From Larix kaempferi (lineage: Eukaryota; Streptophyta; Pinopsida; Pinales; Pinaceae), in the NCBI GenBank assembly GCA_027924585.1, contig BSBM01000232.1:30589001-30653000 (forward strand): a stretch of 64,000 bases of DNA, read 5' to 3'. Within the stretch, counting starts at the first letter, position 1. The number at the start of each line of letters is the position of its first letter. Shown piece by piece: positions 36,135 through 47,160 of this stretch. The translations under genes and the position numbers were made by a program. A model generated the notes under the pieces. The model saw only the letters and a program-made list of their open reading frames with translations, searched no databases and was not told the origin of the DNA.

Positions 36135-36462
36135 ACTTCTAATTATGATTTTTTTTAACAGAAATAGGGTATTAGTATATGTATTCTGAAAAGGATGTGC
36201 ACAGCCATTCATTACAAAAAGAGGAGTATTTCTTCAGAAAGAGGGAGCTGAATATAGCAAACAGTTATGCCTATCTTGGCTATGAAATTCTAATTTTGGT
36301 GCTTCCTATGCTTTTCCATAGAGGAAGTGGGATAAACCCTTACAAATTGAGAATTTAGTAATGTGCAGAAAACATTCAAAACTGGAGCAAAAAGAAAGAA
36401 CCTACAGAGAAGAGAAGAAGTTATCCATAATTATGTTTCTGCACAGAGGAAGCATTAGTCAT

Positions 36463-36759
36463 TTATTGATTCACAGTGGGAGCTTCCTGAAAATGGATGC
36501 ATTGAGTCTTCCTAGTTATGCTTGAAACATCTTCCTTGATAATATCAACCTTTTCCATTAACTTGAATAGATTTCTCTCTAAATCATCAATTATGGAATC
36601 TTGACAGGAGAGTTGTTGTGAGTTATACCTGACTTCGGAGGCGATTTCGCTATTATGCTTGATACTGGTGCAAATTGCTTCATAATCCCTACAGAGATGA
36701 AACTTGATGTCTTCATTGGTAAGATTCAGAGCCGCAAGACCTTCTTTCACGGTGTTCAT
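36463..36759 (-). CDS. 98-residue coiled-coil-like ORF in the retro-insertion, unknown
   Basis: This uninterrupted frame starts MNTVKEGLAALNLTNEDIKF and ends FQEAPTVNQ. The middle (CQDSIIDDLERNLFKLMEKV) has heptad-like hydrophobic spacing and is rich in acidic and basic residues, so a coiled coil is likely. I do not recognise the family. It looks like the last part of a host mRNA rather than a LINE protein, because LINE 3' ends after RNase H normally lack ORFs. Another small frame (start MACSLPTALLLPSAFDILSI, near 36900) overlaps its start codon. Expression is unknown; it may be a dead retrocopy that happens to stay open. Confidence 0.45.
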   Translation of the reverse strand: MNTVKEGLAALNLTNEDIKFHLCRDYEAICTSIKHNSEIASEVRYNSQQLSCQDSIIDDLERNLFKLMEKVDIIKEDVSSITRKTQCIHFQEAPTVNQ

Positions 36760-37089
36760 GGAACTGCAAAGGGGAGCAGGATGAGGGGAAGTTTGAAAGA
36801 ACTATCGCCGGAGGGGTCAGGGCCACAATCCAGGGGCTCGAAAATGGAGAGGATGTCAAACGCAGACGGGAGCAGGAGAGCAGTGGGGAGAGAACAAGCC
36901 ATTGCAAAGGTTTAAACCCGAAGGAAGAAGGGAGGAGTTAAGGCCGACTCGCTTGAGCTGACAGGAAGTGGGCAAGCCATGTGATGGGTACGTGATAGGC
37001 CGTGTGCCTTCAGTAGGAGCGCGGGAGTGGGGCAGTCCAAGAGAAGTCTGAAAAATCCAAAGAGGGGGGGACAATGCAAGGTGAGGGGG

Positions 37090-37493
37090 TTAGGGAATAA
37101 ACAAAGAACCATCTTTTTCATTATTATAGAGGATTTGGCTTATGGCTAAGGTGGCTCCCTTGTTGGCAACTTCACCAGCAGCATAATTGTTCCCTCTGAG
37201 AATGTGGAAGTAGAGAATGTCTTGAGGGAGGGTGAGGATACTGATTCTTCTTTGAATTATGTGGCTTTTTTATCCTTTTGTTTTTGTCCATGATCTCATT
37301 CTTTGTATGACATGCCTTGAATCGCCAAAGACCTTAAGTTTGCTGACGTTGAGAGAAGCGACAATTTCCAGGGAGTGGAGCTAGGCGAGCCATTCTGCTT
37401 CATTGTTTGTTTTCTTTCCTAGTCCCTAAGAAAAGGAAGTGACTTTGTTTCCTCCTGGATCAAAGATGATCCCACCCGCACCTGCCTCCCCAA
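37090..37493 (-). pseudogene. LINE-type RNase H, 5' truncated, three stops
   Basis: One continuous minus-strand frame reads GEAGAGGIIFDPGG, then KTNNEAEWLA (catalytic Glu), KLKVFGDSRHVIQRM (Asp) and RGNNYAAGEVANKGATL, where the last Asp of the ADxLAN motif is Gly. Three in-frame stops are present before the terminal stop at 37090. This is the C-terminal domain of a LINE ORF2 and forms the 5' end of the inserted retrocopy. It differs in sequence from the RNase H domains of LINE-2 and LINE-3. Confidence 0.82.
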
Positions 37494-38168
37494 ACTTCTA
37501 ATTATGAGTTAATAATTGAAATGAATTCTAAAGGATTTTGGTTTATTAATTGGGTGGAATACGAAGCTTATGCTTTGGATATTCCTATTGAATTCTTATA
37601 TATCTATTCGTGAACAATCCTACACATGAATGAGTGTGATGAATACATTTCCCTGTGAAAAGTCATTGATTCCATTTAATGGAATTATTTCCTAAAATTA
37701 TTTAGGTGTTAGAATTGTTCATGTGGGTATGTTCAATTATCTAGTAAATTATTTCTAAGGTAATTTTGCACTGTTATTTTATTTTATCCGTGGAAGCTAG
37801 ACTTGGGTATGTGAGCCTTAAGTTCTAATGCTAAATCCCGAAGCCGAATGGTTGGTTTCCTAATGCAATTATAAATGATTTAAGTTATAGCTTCCAGATT
37901 GAGGGAAGGTGTTTGTATGATTTGTTTATTCATATCAATTTTCATGTCTTAGCCTGTTTTCTTTATTGAATTAGGCCAATTTCCAAGGAGGAGTTGGAAA
38001 GTGACTTCCATATTTATATAAAAATTTAAGAGCTATAGTAAATGCTATCACCTTGCATGCAAAAGTTGTTGAGTATGTGTTAGGGTTGTAGTATGTGTTA
38101 AGGTCATAACGAGGTACGTTACAATATCATTGTTATTATTCATTTAACCTTGATGATGAAAAAAAAAT

Positions 38169-38357
38169 CACTTGAAACATGATTTGAAACATGATAATGA
38201 AATACATTGACAAAAATTCAATTGAAACATGATATTGAAATACATTTACCAATATGAAGTTTTTCATTATAGATACTTTATTAAGCATCACTTGATAGTG
38301 AAATACATTTACCAATATAAACATATTATTTTTCATTATAGATATTTTACTAAGCAT
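38169..38357 (+). repeat. Degenerate tandem repeat (block B copy)
   Basis: This corresponds to 10107-10303, with the same CACTTGAAACATGAT-led units and a short deletion in the third. Confidence 0.8.
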
Positions 38358-39159
38358 AGACATATTGTAGGTCCGATGGAGTGGTGCAACGACACCTATG
38401 GTGGGTGGGGGCCATAAGTCTCGAGATCCATTCTTGTACCCTTGATTCCTAAGGAGAATAGCAAGGTAGTGTAAAAAAAAACATAGACATACTATGACTT
38501 CTGATTAAAGTTAAAACTTCACAACATATATAGTAAAAGAATAATAAATTTACTTAATAGGACTCAATAATAAATCATCATTGAGTAGAACCAAATAAAG
38601 GTTAAAGGAACCTACACTTATAACTTTTATAAATGAACACCACCCAATGAGAACTATGATGTATACACTAATATAATAATTATTAAAAGTCCCATTTCTT
38701 AATCCATGGCCTCTTTGCTTAATTACTAAAAAGACAAAATATGATTTGATGCACTTGGATCAAGGAAAAAACTTACACTTCTCACTTAAAGAGATAATGA
38801 ATCCGATTAACATTACTTGACACTTTAATAATCTAAAAAAAATTATTACTTAGATTAAATTTTAAAACACCATCCATTCACGTAATTCTCAATTCAATTA
38901 AAATAAAAAATAACATTATCTTTTGATATTATAAGGTAACTAAATGGATATACGATTTTTGTCATGCTAGCCACGAATAAAATTTTAATAGATATAAAGA
39001 AAATTTCAAAATTGAATATCTGAATATGAATGTTTAGCTGATGATGGTTAAATGATTGGATATCGGAGCTTTATTTGTGTATTCGTAATAGAATTGTCAT
39101 TATTTACTTTAAAAAATGATGTTTCGAAGTTGATTGATATTTATAGTTAGAATTAATTA

Positions 39160-39272
39160 ATTAATTTTAGATTGTAGTTTACTTGGTGAGTGAAGGAGGT
39201 CCAAGGTATTTAGAAAGTATGAGGTGGGGTGGGATTCAATTTCTCCATATTCTAATATATTTTGAAGGAAGG

Positions 39273-39329
<57 letters not shown>
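39160..39329. mobile_element. Small block B-specific insertion ending in A16 and (TA)n
   Basis: Block A reads straight through here (about 11131-11145). Block B has about 170 extra bases ending in a run of 16 A (39273-39288) and (TA)n (39289-39329). An A-rich 3' end suggests a small retroposed sequence, but no TSD beyond AATTAATT-like words is clear. Confidence 0.55.
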
Positions 39330-39331
<2 letters not shown>

Positions 39332-39880
39332 TTAGTAACATGAAGAAAAAAAGTGATTTCGACGTTAATAAATATCTATATTTTTATGCGAGTGTTAAGT
39401 TATAATTTTATAATTTATATAATTATATTATGTAATTTAATTTTTTTGTTTTTTAAATTATTTTTTATTATTAAAAATATAAAACATTTTATTTAAATGT
39501 AATTGTACATTATATATAAATTTTAAAAAAATACATTTTTAATCTTTTACATTTTCCCCAAAAATATGGTTTTGTTTAAGTATCCAATTTCTTCATTCAA
39601 CTTCTCATGTATCGTTCCACCTAATCCATAAATGTTTATGCATTTTTTCGAATATGGTTTTATTTAAACATCCACTTTCTTTGTTCAACTTCTCGTATAT
39701 TGCTCCACTTGATCCATGAATAATAATTATGCATTTTTTCAATTATCCAACGAGTTTTTTAAACCTCAAAAAATTATTTACTTAATTATAATTTTCTTCA
39801 AAATTTTGAAAAAATAGAAACTTTAAAGTGAAAATAGCAGGTGTTGTCTAGACTCTATCAAAGAGTCCTATCTTGTTTCC

Positions 39881-40504
39881 CCTAGATGCATGTAAGGACG
39901 AGCACATGCGACTCGATTGCAATCTCTCACAATCTTCCTACATTTGGGTTTCAAATGGCGGTGCGGCGGTGCGGTGATGGCGATATCCAGACTAGGGTTT
40001 CAGATGGAATAGGGTTTGCGGTGCTCTGATGGAGGTGGAATACCGTGTGGTCGTTTTACCAGCTGGGAAATGAGTAAGTTTTTCTAGACTGTGAATAGGA
40101 CCGGCCGCTGCGGACAGAGTTTTTTACACTTAATTTGATATTCCTGTGTTTTTATTCGGTGGCAAATGATTGGGCTTATTTCACGGATATGAATCTAGCA
40201 ATCTTTCTGGGGATTCTCTGTTTGGCGCTTTTGGTCTGAACTGTGATTGTGCCGGTCCTTGCTGGGGTTAAACAGCATTTCCCTGGACGTTGTCGTGGAC
40301 CGCTGTGTTTTTATGTGGGTTGTGGAACTGGTTTTCATCTTTTTACGGGCGGTTTTTACCTGGGGTGGACCACAGGCTTCTTGGGACGGTCCCCTGTCTG
40401 ATAGCTCCTGTTTCCCCAAATAGCACTTGTCAGGGTCTGCTTTTGGAAGCAACCGTCTTGCCTGGCGCTGTGCATCTGGGATTACCTGCTGTTACGTGGT
40501 AGAT
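39881..40504 (+). promoter_or_regulatory. LINE-3 5' UTR, presumed internal promoter
   Basis: About 620 bases precede the ORF1 ATG. They are GC-richer than the flanks, with GCGGTGCGG repeats near 39960 and 40018. LINEs of this type carry their promoter in the 5' UTR; I see no specific element that proves it. The presence of this region shows the copy is not obviously 5' truncated. Confidence 0.6.
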
Positions 40505-41986
40505 ATGGAGGGTCCGGATCTCAACATGTCGGCTGGCAATAATATGAACGCCTCTGATTATATGATTGAAGAGGTAGGCCTGTTCAAATCTGACTCCTTC
40601 TTTAGGAACCAGCTCCGTGGAAAACGGACCCTGAACCCTGGTGGAAGACAGGTGGCACACAAGGGAAAAACACCAAAGAGACACCTGGACATGGGTGCGC
40701 CACATGGAGATGCCATGGGCTCGGACCCATCGGTTGGCAGTGGTAGGGTTCGCCCAGAGCGGGCTGGTGGTGATAGGCATGGTTCGTCGTCTAGAGCAAA
40801 CAACAGGCTTGCAGGCAAATATTTTAACAAACCGGGGGAGACACATCTTACGGTGGGTCGAGATATTGGTTTGGAGGAAGCTGTGGAATGCAACATGACC
40901 GTTCTGGTTGGCAAGTTTTCATACCATGCCATGAATAAGCATAATATCGTCAAATGGGTTGAAGAGACATGGAACCCCATACTGGAATACACTCCCCAGG
41001 TATTTGCCTTGACATGTGGCTGGTATGGTTTTAAATTTCATGAGGAAGCACACAGTACTCGAATTCTTGCGGGTCTTTGGCTCTATGGAACCGGGAGTCT
41101 CATGCTGCAAAAATGGCATACGGACTTCAATCCGGTCTCGGCATCTGTTCGTCTCAGACATCTATGGGTGCTATTGCCGGGTCTTCCACTGGCATTGTGG
41201 AACCGTGGGGCTTTTGAGGCCATTGGCAACCGGCTGGGTCGTTTTTTACATGTGGAGGAGGAACACCTGAACGGCTTTGACAGGCGAATGGGGAGGATGC
41301 TGGTTGAGGTTGATGTTTCCCTTGGTTTGATTGATGTTCTGCACATCAGTTGGCGTGGTCATCAGTTGGCTCAAGTCATAGATTACTGGGGCATACCCTT
41401 CCGTTGTTCGAACTGCAAAGCGGTGGGACATCTTTGGAGACAATGCAGGGCTCCTGCTTCTTCCGGCTTTCTCAGGGAGAGGGATCCTCTCTGGTCGTCC
41501 GACAAGGGCAGTGATTTGGAGATGGATGCGACAGGCGCACTTGATGGTTTTTCAAACCGGGTTCCCAACCCCCTCACACCTGGCTCAGCATTATTCCGTA
41601 AGTTGGAACTACAGGACCCCCATTTTTTCCATTCATTAAATGAAATGGATATTTCTTTCATAAATAACTTAGATATAAACCATGGCAATAATGGAAATTA
41701 TGTGGGTCGTGATCAAAACAAAGGTTATGTTTCCACCGGTACTGATAGCACCTCAAATGACAATTCTGTATATGATGACCCGATTATTGAGCCTGAACTG
41801 ATGGAGAGGTTACAAAAACTTAGCCCGGATGAACCTATTCATGCTACCTTGGATAATCCTGTGAATTCTCCCTCGGCAACTCTGCCGGTTCCCAACTCAT
41901 TGGCATTGGACAGTATAAGCAATAATGTGGTCGCGGAGCTGGGCTGTGGGGATGTGGAGAATGACCCAGCCTGTATTAAACTCTAA
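40505..41986 (+). CDS. LINE-3 ORF1 protein, DUF4283 and CCHC zinc knuckle
   Basis: A 493-codon frame from ATG 40505 (MEGPDLNMSAGN). I chose this ATG as the first in frame; the open frame upstream lacks one. A variable basic N-terminus (to about residue 100) is followed by a DUF4283 domain (about 103-290) with VLVGKFSYHAMNKHNIVKWV, then CGWYGFKFHEE and LWVLLPGLPLALWN. A perfect CCHC knuckle, CSNCKAVGHLWRQC, lies at residues 301-314. The protein should bind element RNA in the ribonucleoprotein particle. It ends at TAA 41984-41986, but the family's usual C-terminal tail continues in the +1 frame from that very codon. A third of the expected protein is therefore split off. Confidence 0.9.
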   Translation: MEGPDLNMSAGNNMNASDYMIEEVGLFKSDSFFRNQLRGKRTLNPGGRQVAHKGKTPKRHLDMGAPHGDAMGSDPSVGSGRVRPERAGGDRHGSSSRANNRLAGKYFNKPGETHLTVGRDIGLEEAVECNMTVLVGKFSYHAMNKHNIVKWVEETWNPILEYTPQVFALTCGWYGFKFHEEAHSTRILAGLWLYGTGSLMLQKWHTDFNPVSASVRLRHLWVLLPGLPLALWNRGAFEAIGNRLGRFLHVEEEHLNGFDRRMGRMLVEVDVSLGLIDVLHISWRGHQLAQVIDYWGIPFRCSNCKAVGHLWRQCRAPASSGFLRERDPLWSSDKGSDLEMDATGALDGFSNRVPNPLTPGSALFRKLELQDPHFFHSLNEMDISFINNLDINHGNNGNYVGRDQNKGYVSTGTDSTSNDNSVYDDPIIEPELMERLQKLSPDEPIHATLDNPVNSPSATLPVPNSLALDSISNNVVAELGCGDVENDPACIKL

Positions 41987-42494
41987 TGCCATATTGGTTG
42001 GGGGGTTGGGGACGGATAATCTGAACCCGGTGATTATGACGGGCGGGGTCGCCTTGGTGACAGATAGGCCCGGTGATGATCCTATTAACATTCCGGATGC
42101 GGGTGGGAATGCCATGCTTATCCCATCATATTCCGATATGGTGAAGAAAATCCCTATCCATACATATTTTAAGAATAGGATTGTGGACCCTGTGGACCTT
42201 ACTAGGGTCGGTGAGGACCCATTAGCATTGAAGGACCCTACTCCGACGGAGGGGGATTGTAAAATACCTACTGGTAATATACCTGTGTCCACTGGGGACA
42301 TAAGTGTTCTTAAGGGGGCCCATAGGGGTGGACTTGCACAAGATTTTTCGCCTATAAAAACTCGAAGTGCCAGAAAAAACAAGAAGGCCACTCTTGGGGG
42401 GACAGAGGTGGACCTTGATAAGACTCTTTCCCCCATTTCTACTGAATCCCGGGCTCTTAGAGGAATGAAAGCCCTTGCAAGGGTTAGGAAATGA
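41985..42494 (+). pseudogene. LINE-3 ORF1 C-terminal tail in the +1 frame
   Basis: 169 codons are open in the +1 frame directly after the ORF1 stop. They begin NAILVGGLGTDN and end ALRGMKALARVRK with TGA at 42492-42494. The basic end (RSARKNKK and KALARVRK) is typical of plant LINE ORF1 tails. The transition is CTC TAA T, where one base must be skipped. It is either a one-base insertion in this copy or a +1 frameshift at a stop. The final TGA overlaps the ORF2 ATG. Confidence 0.72.
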
Positions 42495-45400
42495 TCTTTC
42501 TCTCTCTAAATATCAGAGGGGTGGGGGGCCTGCCCAAGCAACTGGCCCTCAAACGAATCTTAGAAATTGTTAAACCTGATCTAGTACTCTTACAGGAAAC
42601 TATGGTTAGCGGGGAAAAAGCACGTATATTTTTTAATAAAGTCAAGCCGGGATGGATGTATTGTTCTGTGGATGCGGCTGGGCTCTCTGGAGGTCTTCTG
42701 GCGGCATGGAACCCTTCGGTGCTGAGATTATCACCAGCACATATATCAATGGGTATTCTGCTGACTGGAAACATGCGGGGTTCGGAGCAGATCTTAAACA
42801 TCATAAATTGCTATGGACCGTACTGTGATCGTGAGGCCTTCTGGAATCTGGCGGCTTCTGAACATCTGCTGGCCATGGAGAACATAATAATTGCTGGGGA
42901 TCTTAATTTCACGTGGGGGGATGGGGAATTTTGGGGATCTACGGCTAGATGTGATCCCATGGGTCCTTTTTTCCAAGACTTATTCAGGAAGTTTTCTCTG
43001 ATTGATGTTGCCCCGAGACCGTTGGCACCAACCTGGTCGAATGGTAGGAAAGGGGCTGATCAAGTCCAGAAACGTATTGATCGATTCCTAGTATTAGAAT
43101 CTCTGCTGAACAAATTCCAGAACTATCGTTCCTGGATGCATCAAATTAAAATCAGTGATCATCTGCCTATCATTCTCCAATTTGATGATGAACCTTTCCA
43201 GAAAACCTTTCCTTTCAAGTTCAATTCCACCTGGCTTGTGGATGTGGAATACACTACGGGTGTAAGGAATTTATGGAAGCAAATGGATGTCTCTGGGGAG
43301 AGATCTGCTATGGACAAACTGGCGGTGAAACTTAAGTTGCTTAAAGACTTTACTATCAAGTGGGAAAAAACAAAAAAAGCCTTAATGCGTAAAGAACTCA
43401 CTGAGATTGAGTTGGAAGTGGAATATCTGATGAATCGAGGGGTTGAGAATGAACTGAATACTATGGAACTTTCTTGTCTCTCCACTCTGGAATGCAGGAA
43501 GATGAAAATTCTTCTGGTCCAGGAAGAATCCTGGAGGCTGAAAAGTCGGGCTACTTGGCTCAGTGCGGGAGATCTAAATACAAAATTCTTCCACCGTTAT
43601 GCAGACTCTCGACGTATGCATAATGCTATCTGGGACCTGAATGACCATCATGGCCGGAGGATCCGGGGGGAGGAGAATTTGATGAATGAAGCTGTTAGAC
43701 ACTTCCGGGAATATTATTGTGATCCAAAAAATACCACCCTGGCCGAACAATTCAAGCTTATTAAAGAATATCCACGAATGTTCCAGGAAGAGGAGGGTGA
43801 TAACATCTTCCTGGAGGTCACTCTGGGAGATGTGGAACACACTCTGAATGGATTTGCAAAGGATAAATCTCCTGGTCCTGATGGGTGGACTGTGGAGCTA
43901 TTCATTCACTTCTTTGATATTATGGGGGAGGACCTGCGGATGGCTGTGGATGAATCTCGCAAATTGGGCATTGTCTCGGGGGCTCTTAATACTACTTACC
44001 TGGCACTTATCCCGAAGACGTCCCACCCGAATGGCTACGATGAATACAGACCGATTGCTCTATGTAATTTGGTCTACAAGATTATTGCCAAGATTATTGC
44101 TGACAGAATCAAGCCTATCCTATCACTACACATTTCTATGGAACAATATGGGTTTCTATGTGGAAGACAAATACATGATGTTGTTGGTGTGACTCAGGAA
44201 ATCTTTCATTCTATCAAACAGAGGAAAATTGAAGCACTGACACTTCAACTGGATCTTGTTAAAGCTTATGATAAGGTGGATTGGAATTTTATGAGATTAA
44301 TTCTCATCCAGATTGGGCTTCCCTGGAGGGTGATGAAATGGATAATGGCTTGCATAAGCTCGGTTAATTATGCAATCTTGATCAATGGACATCCCACTGA
44401 TTTCTTTAAGGCTTCAAGGGGTCTTCGGCAGGGATGCCCTCTATCTCCCCTATTATTCTTACTGGTTATTGAAGGACTGAGCCTATCCATACATAAGGCG
44501 CGCTGAGAAGGACGGATCACTGGCATTAAAGTATCCAGGGAGATCTCTGTGACACATTCCTTTTTTGTGGACGATGTTATGCTTTTTGGAATGGGTTTAA
44601 TTGCTGAATGGATACAATATAAGCTCATACTTGATCTTTTCTGCCTGGTCACTGGAATGATTATCAGCTATACAAAATCGTTTTTCCTGAAGCACTTGCT
44701 GGATGAAGGTACGGAGGAGGCGATCTACAATATCCTGCCTCTAAGGTTTACAGAACTGGAGGCTGGCACTAAATATCTGGGCTTCTTCATCAAACCTTCA
44801 AATTATAAGATTAATGATTGGACATGGCTTGTTGGACGCTTTGAGGCGCGCATTAAACATTGGAGCTTCCGTCTTCTAACTCTTGGTGGCAGGTTAACGC
44901 TGGTAAAATCTGTTCTACAGAACTTAGGAGTTTATTGGTTTTCACTCTGTAAAATCCCACGTACCATATTAAGTCTTATTAGACGGAAGGTTTTCAGCTT
45001 TTTGTGGACGGGGAATGAAGCTCGGGAGAAATATCATCTAGCAAAATGGAATTATTTGGCACGCCCTTGGAATCTGGGGGGCTGGAACATCAAGGACCTG
45101 GAATTCTTTGTTATGGCACTTCATGCTAAGAGTCTGTGGCGTGTATTATTCAATGAATCATTGTGGGGACGGATCGTTCGTGCAAAATATTTAAAAAACA
45201 TCCCGGTTTCAAATTGGCTAAGGTTGGCCAGGCCTGCTACGCTGGGAATCTCAAACATTTGGAATGGACTGATCAGTGCTATCGGGGTGCTTACACAGTG
45301 GATTGCATGGATGCCGGGCAATGGCCGTAATATTCAGCTGGGAACGGACCCTTTTATGGGTGGTCCTGCGTGTCATACACTATCTTTAAACTTGAGGACA

Positions 45401-46636
45401 CATCTTCGTGCACATGGCTATTACACACTGGCTCACGTGGCCTGTCGATATGTGGATGGACATACTCATTGGGCTACGGCTGAACAGCTGGGTTTATCGG
45501 GCTCACTGGGGAATGAATGGGCCGATTACACCCGACCATTGTATCTATCAAATATCAGATTAACTGACGATGCTGATAAACTTATTTGGTCATGGGATGT
45601 GGCGGGTGGGATTGTCTCGGCAAAAATGGCATATGACTCTTTGTTTGCTGATACCTGTTATTCAGCGAGATGGTGGGATAAATATATCTGGAAACTTACT
45701 TTACCCCTCAAAATTAAATGTTTTGCCTGGCTCACGCTGTGCAATAAGATCTTAACTTGGGATAATTTGTGTCGCCAAGGCTTCTGCGGCCCGGGTTGGT
45801 GCATTTTCTGCTTCACACAGGGTGAAACTGTGGACCATCTTTTTTCATCCTGTTGCTTCATTAGAGATATCTGGAATATGATTGCTACCAAAGTTGGTAT
45901 ACATTATCTTTGGATTCACGGCACTCTGAATGAAAATCTGGAGCACTGGTCTCGTTTTGATGGGGGATGCCCTAAACTCCCTTTTTTTATGATATGGGAG
46001 GTTTGGAAGGCTAGGAACATGTGTATTTTTGAAGGCAGAATACCTTCTAGGGACGGTATCTGCTTTAAAACTAATGCTGCACACAAGGAATTCATTTCTG
46101 CTCATAGTACCATTGGTGGGAGTGATACACATGCAATTTCCCGTAGACTTGCTCCTCCGGTACTGGTTTTCCCTTGTGCTTTTTTTGATGGGGCTGCGGA
46201 GGGCCGTCGTGGGGGAGGGGGAGCTGCCGCCGTTCTTCACCTGAACATGGATTTATCCATACATATCTGGCTTAACCTGGGTAATGGTTCTAATACCCGG
46301 AGTGAACTATGTGCCCTGTGGCTCATTCTTTTTTGGGCGCGACTGAAATTACTCACCACACTTGTTATCTTTGGTGACTCTCTTTCTATTATCTCTTGGG
46401 CCTATGGCAAGACTTCACTCAATGTCCTGCTACTCAAACACTGGATGGATGCGACCAAAAACCTTATCCGGGATTTTGAACATCTCCACTTTCAGCATGT
46501 TTATAGGGAGGCTAATATGGAAGTCGATATGCTTTCTAAACGTGCTATTCATTCTCGGGCTGGGGTCATCATGTGGCAGGAATGGCAGGCGGATTCTATT
46601 ATTTCACAGGGTTCCTATCACCTACACTGGCCTTGA
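42491..46636 (+). pseudogene. LINE-3 ORF2: endonuclease, RT, zinc motif, RNase H; one stop
   Basis: One reading frame of 1381 codons is broken only by TGA at 44504-44506 (codon 672); its ATG overlaps the ORF1-tail stop as ATGA. The APE-like endonuclease has N7, E36, GDLN (D137, N139), RIDRF (D197) and SDH (D223, H224). RT has ALIPKTSHPNGYDEYRPIAL, LDLVKAYDK (D588), GLRQGCPLSPLLF and FVDD (D694, D695). The thumb is GGRLTLVKSVLQ. The zinc-binding RVT domain has CIFC then HLFSSC (about 1100-1130). RNase H has D1233, E1272, D1296 and D1346. The stop falls between RT blocks, so the upstream product keeps the endonuclease but lacks the catalytic FVDD. The change fits CGA to TGA at a CpG. All other catalytic residues are present, so this copy has been inactive for only a short time. 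Confidence 0.93.
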
Positions 46637-47160
46637 TTATATGATGCTTATTATGTTTTGCCGTTTTATATAGTGTTTATTATGCTCATTTTTGCGGATA
46701 TCTATCTTACTTTCTGGTTAGCTATATGTGCAGATACTCCATAGAGCCTGGATCCAATTTCTGGTTGGACTTCTATGCTCACTCTACATTTTTGCGGCTG
46801 ATATGTCCGTTGATTTGGCTGTTTTTTGGCATTATTATTATGTTATACTTTATATTTGACACTCTGGGCCTCTGACAGCTGTTGCTGTGGTCACTTTTGA
46901 TTATTGTACTGTTTTATGGACATATTGTTTATGGTGTGATCTCGGGATCCGTTTCTCCTCCCGGAGGGATTCTCGCCTTTTATTGTGGACATATGGTGCT
47001 ATTTCTGGACATTTTATGTTATTATGGGTGACTCATCATCTGACTATGTCTGGCAAATCTATTGGATGGATTTGTGAGCAGACATGTATGTTTCTGACAG
47101 CTGGTTCTATTTACTATTTCGTATATTAATAGTAAGTTATATTTTTCTGTGAAAAAAAAA
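46637..47160 (+). other. LINE-3 3' UTR and poly(A)
   Basis: About 515 T-rich, non-coding bases end in nine A at 47152-47160. The poly(A) marks the 3' end of the copied RNA and fixes the orientation. Confidence 0.85.

Larger units (their letters stand above)
36149..37493 (-). mobile_element. 1345-bp retro-insertion: LINE RNase H fragment plus coiled-coil ORF
   Basis: It is flanked by the perfect 14-bp repeat ACTTCTAATTATGA (36135-36148 and 37494-37507). Block A has the single empty site (about 9395). On the minus strand the insertion starts within an RNase H domain (37493), runs through a short GC-richer stretch, and then holds an open 98-codon frame. It ends in a short poly(A), seen as T-run 36149-36156. 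The TSD and A-tail indicate LINE-mediated insertion of one RNA, truncated at the 5' end. No internal A-tract separates the two parts. Confidence 0.85.
39881..47160 (+). mobile_element. LINE-3: nearly complete L1-type LINE, 7.28 kb
   Basis: The element has a 5' UTR (39881-40504), ORF1, ORF2, a 3' UTR and a terminal poly(A) of 9 A (47152-47160). It interrupts the 3' end of the dead LINE-2 in block B. The matching point in block A (about 11850) is empty: TCTTGTTTCC there runs on to ACAAAGTGTAG. No target-site duplication is visible, so insertion may have been blunt or lost a few bases. Only two lesions disturb its coding, a frame change at the end of ORF1 and one TGA in ORF2. It is clearly younger and more GC-rich than its surroundings. 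Confidence 0.95.

Noticed and set aside
40427-40504. Longer ORF1 of LINE-3 starting at 40427
   Set aside because: The extra codons begin with TTG, not ATG. The first in-frame ATG is 40505.
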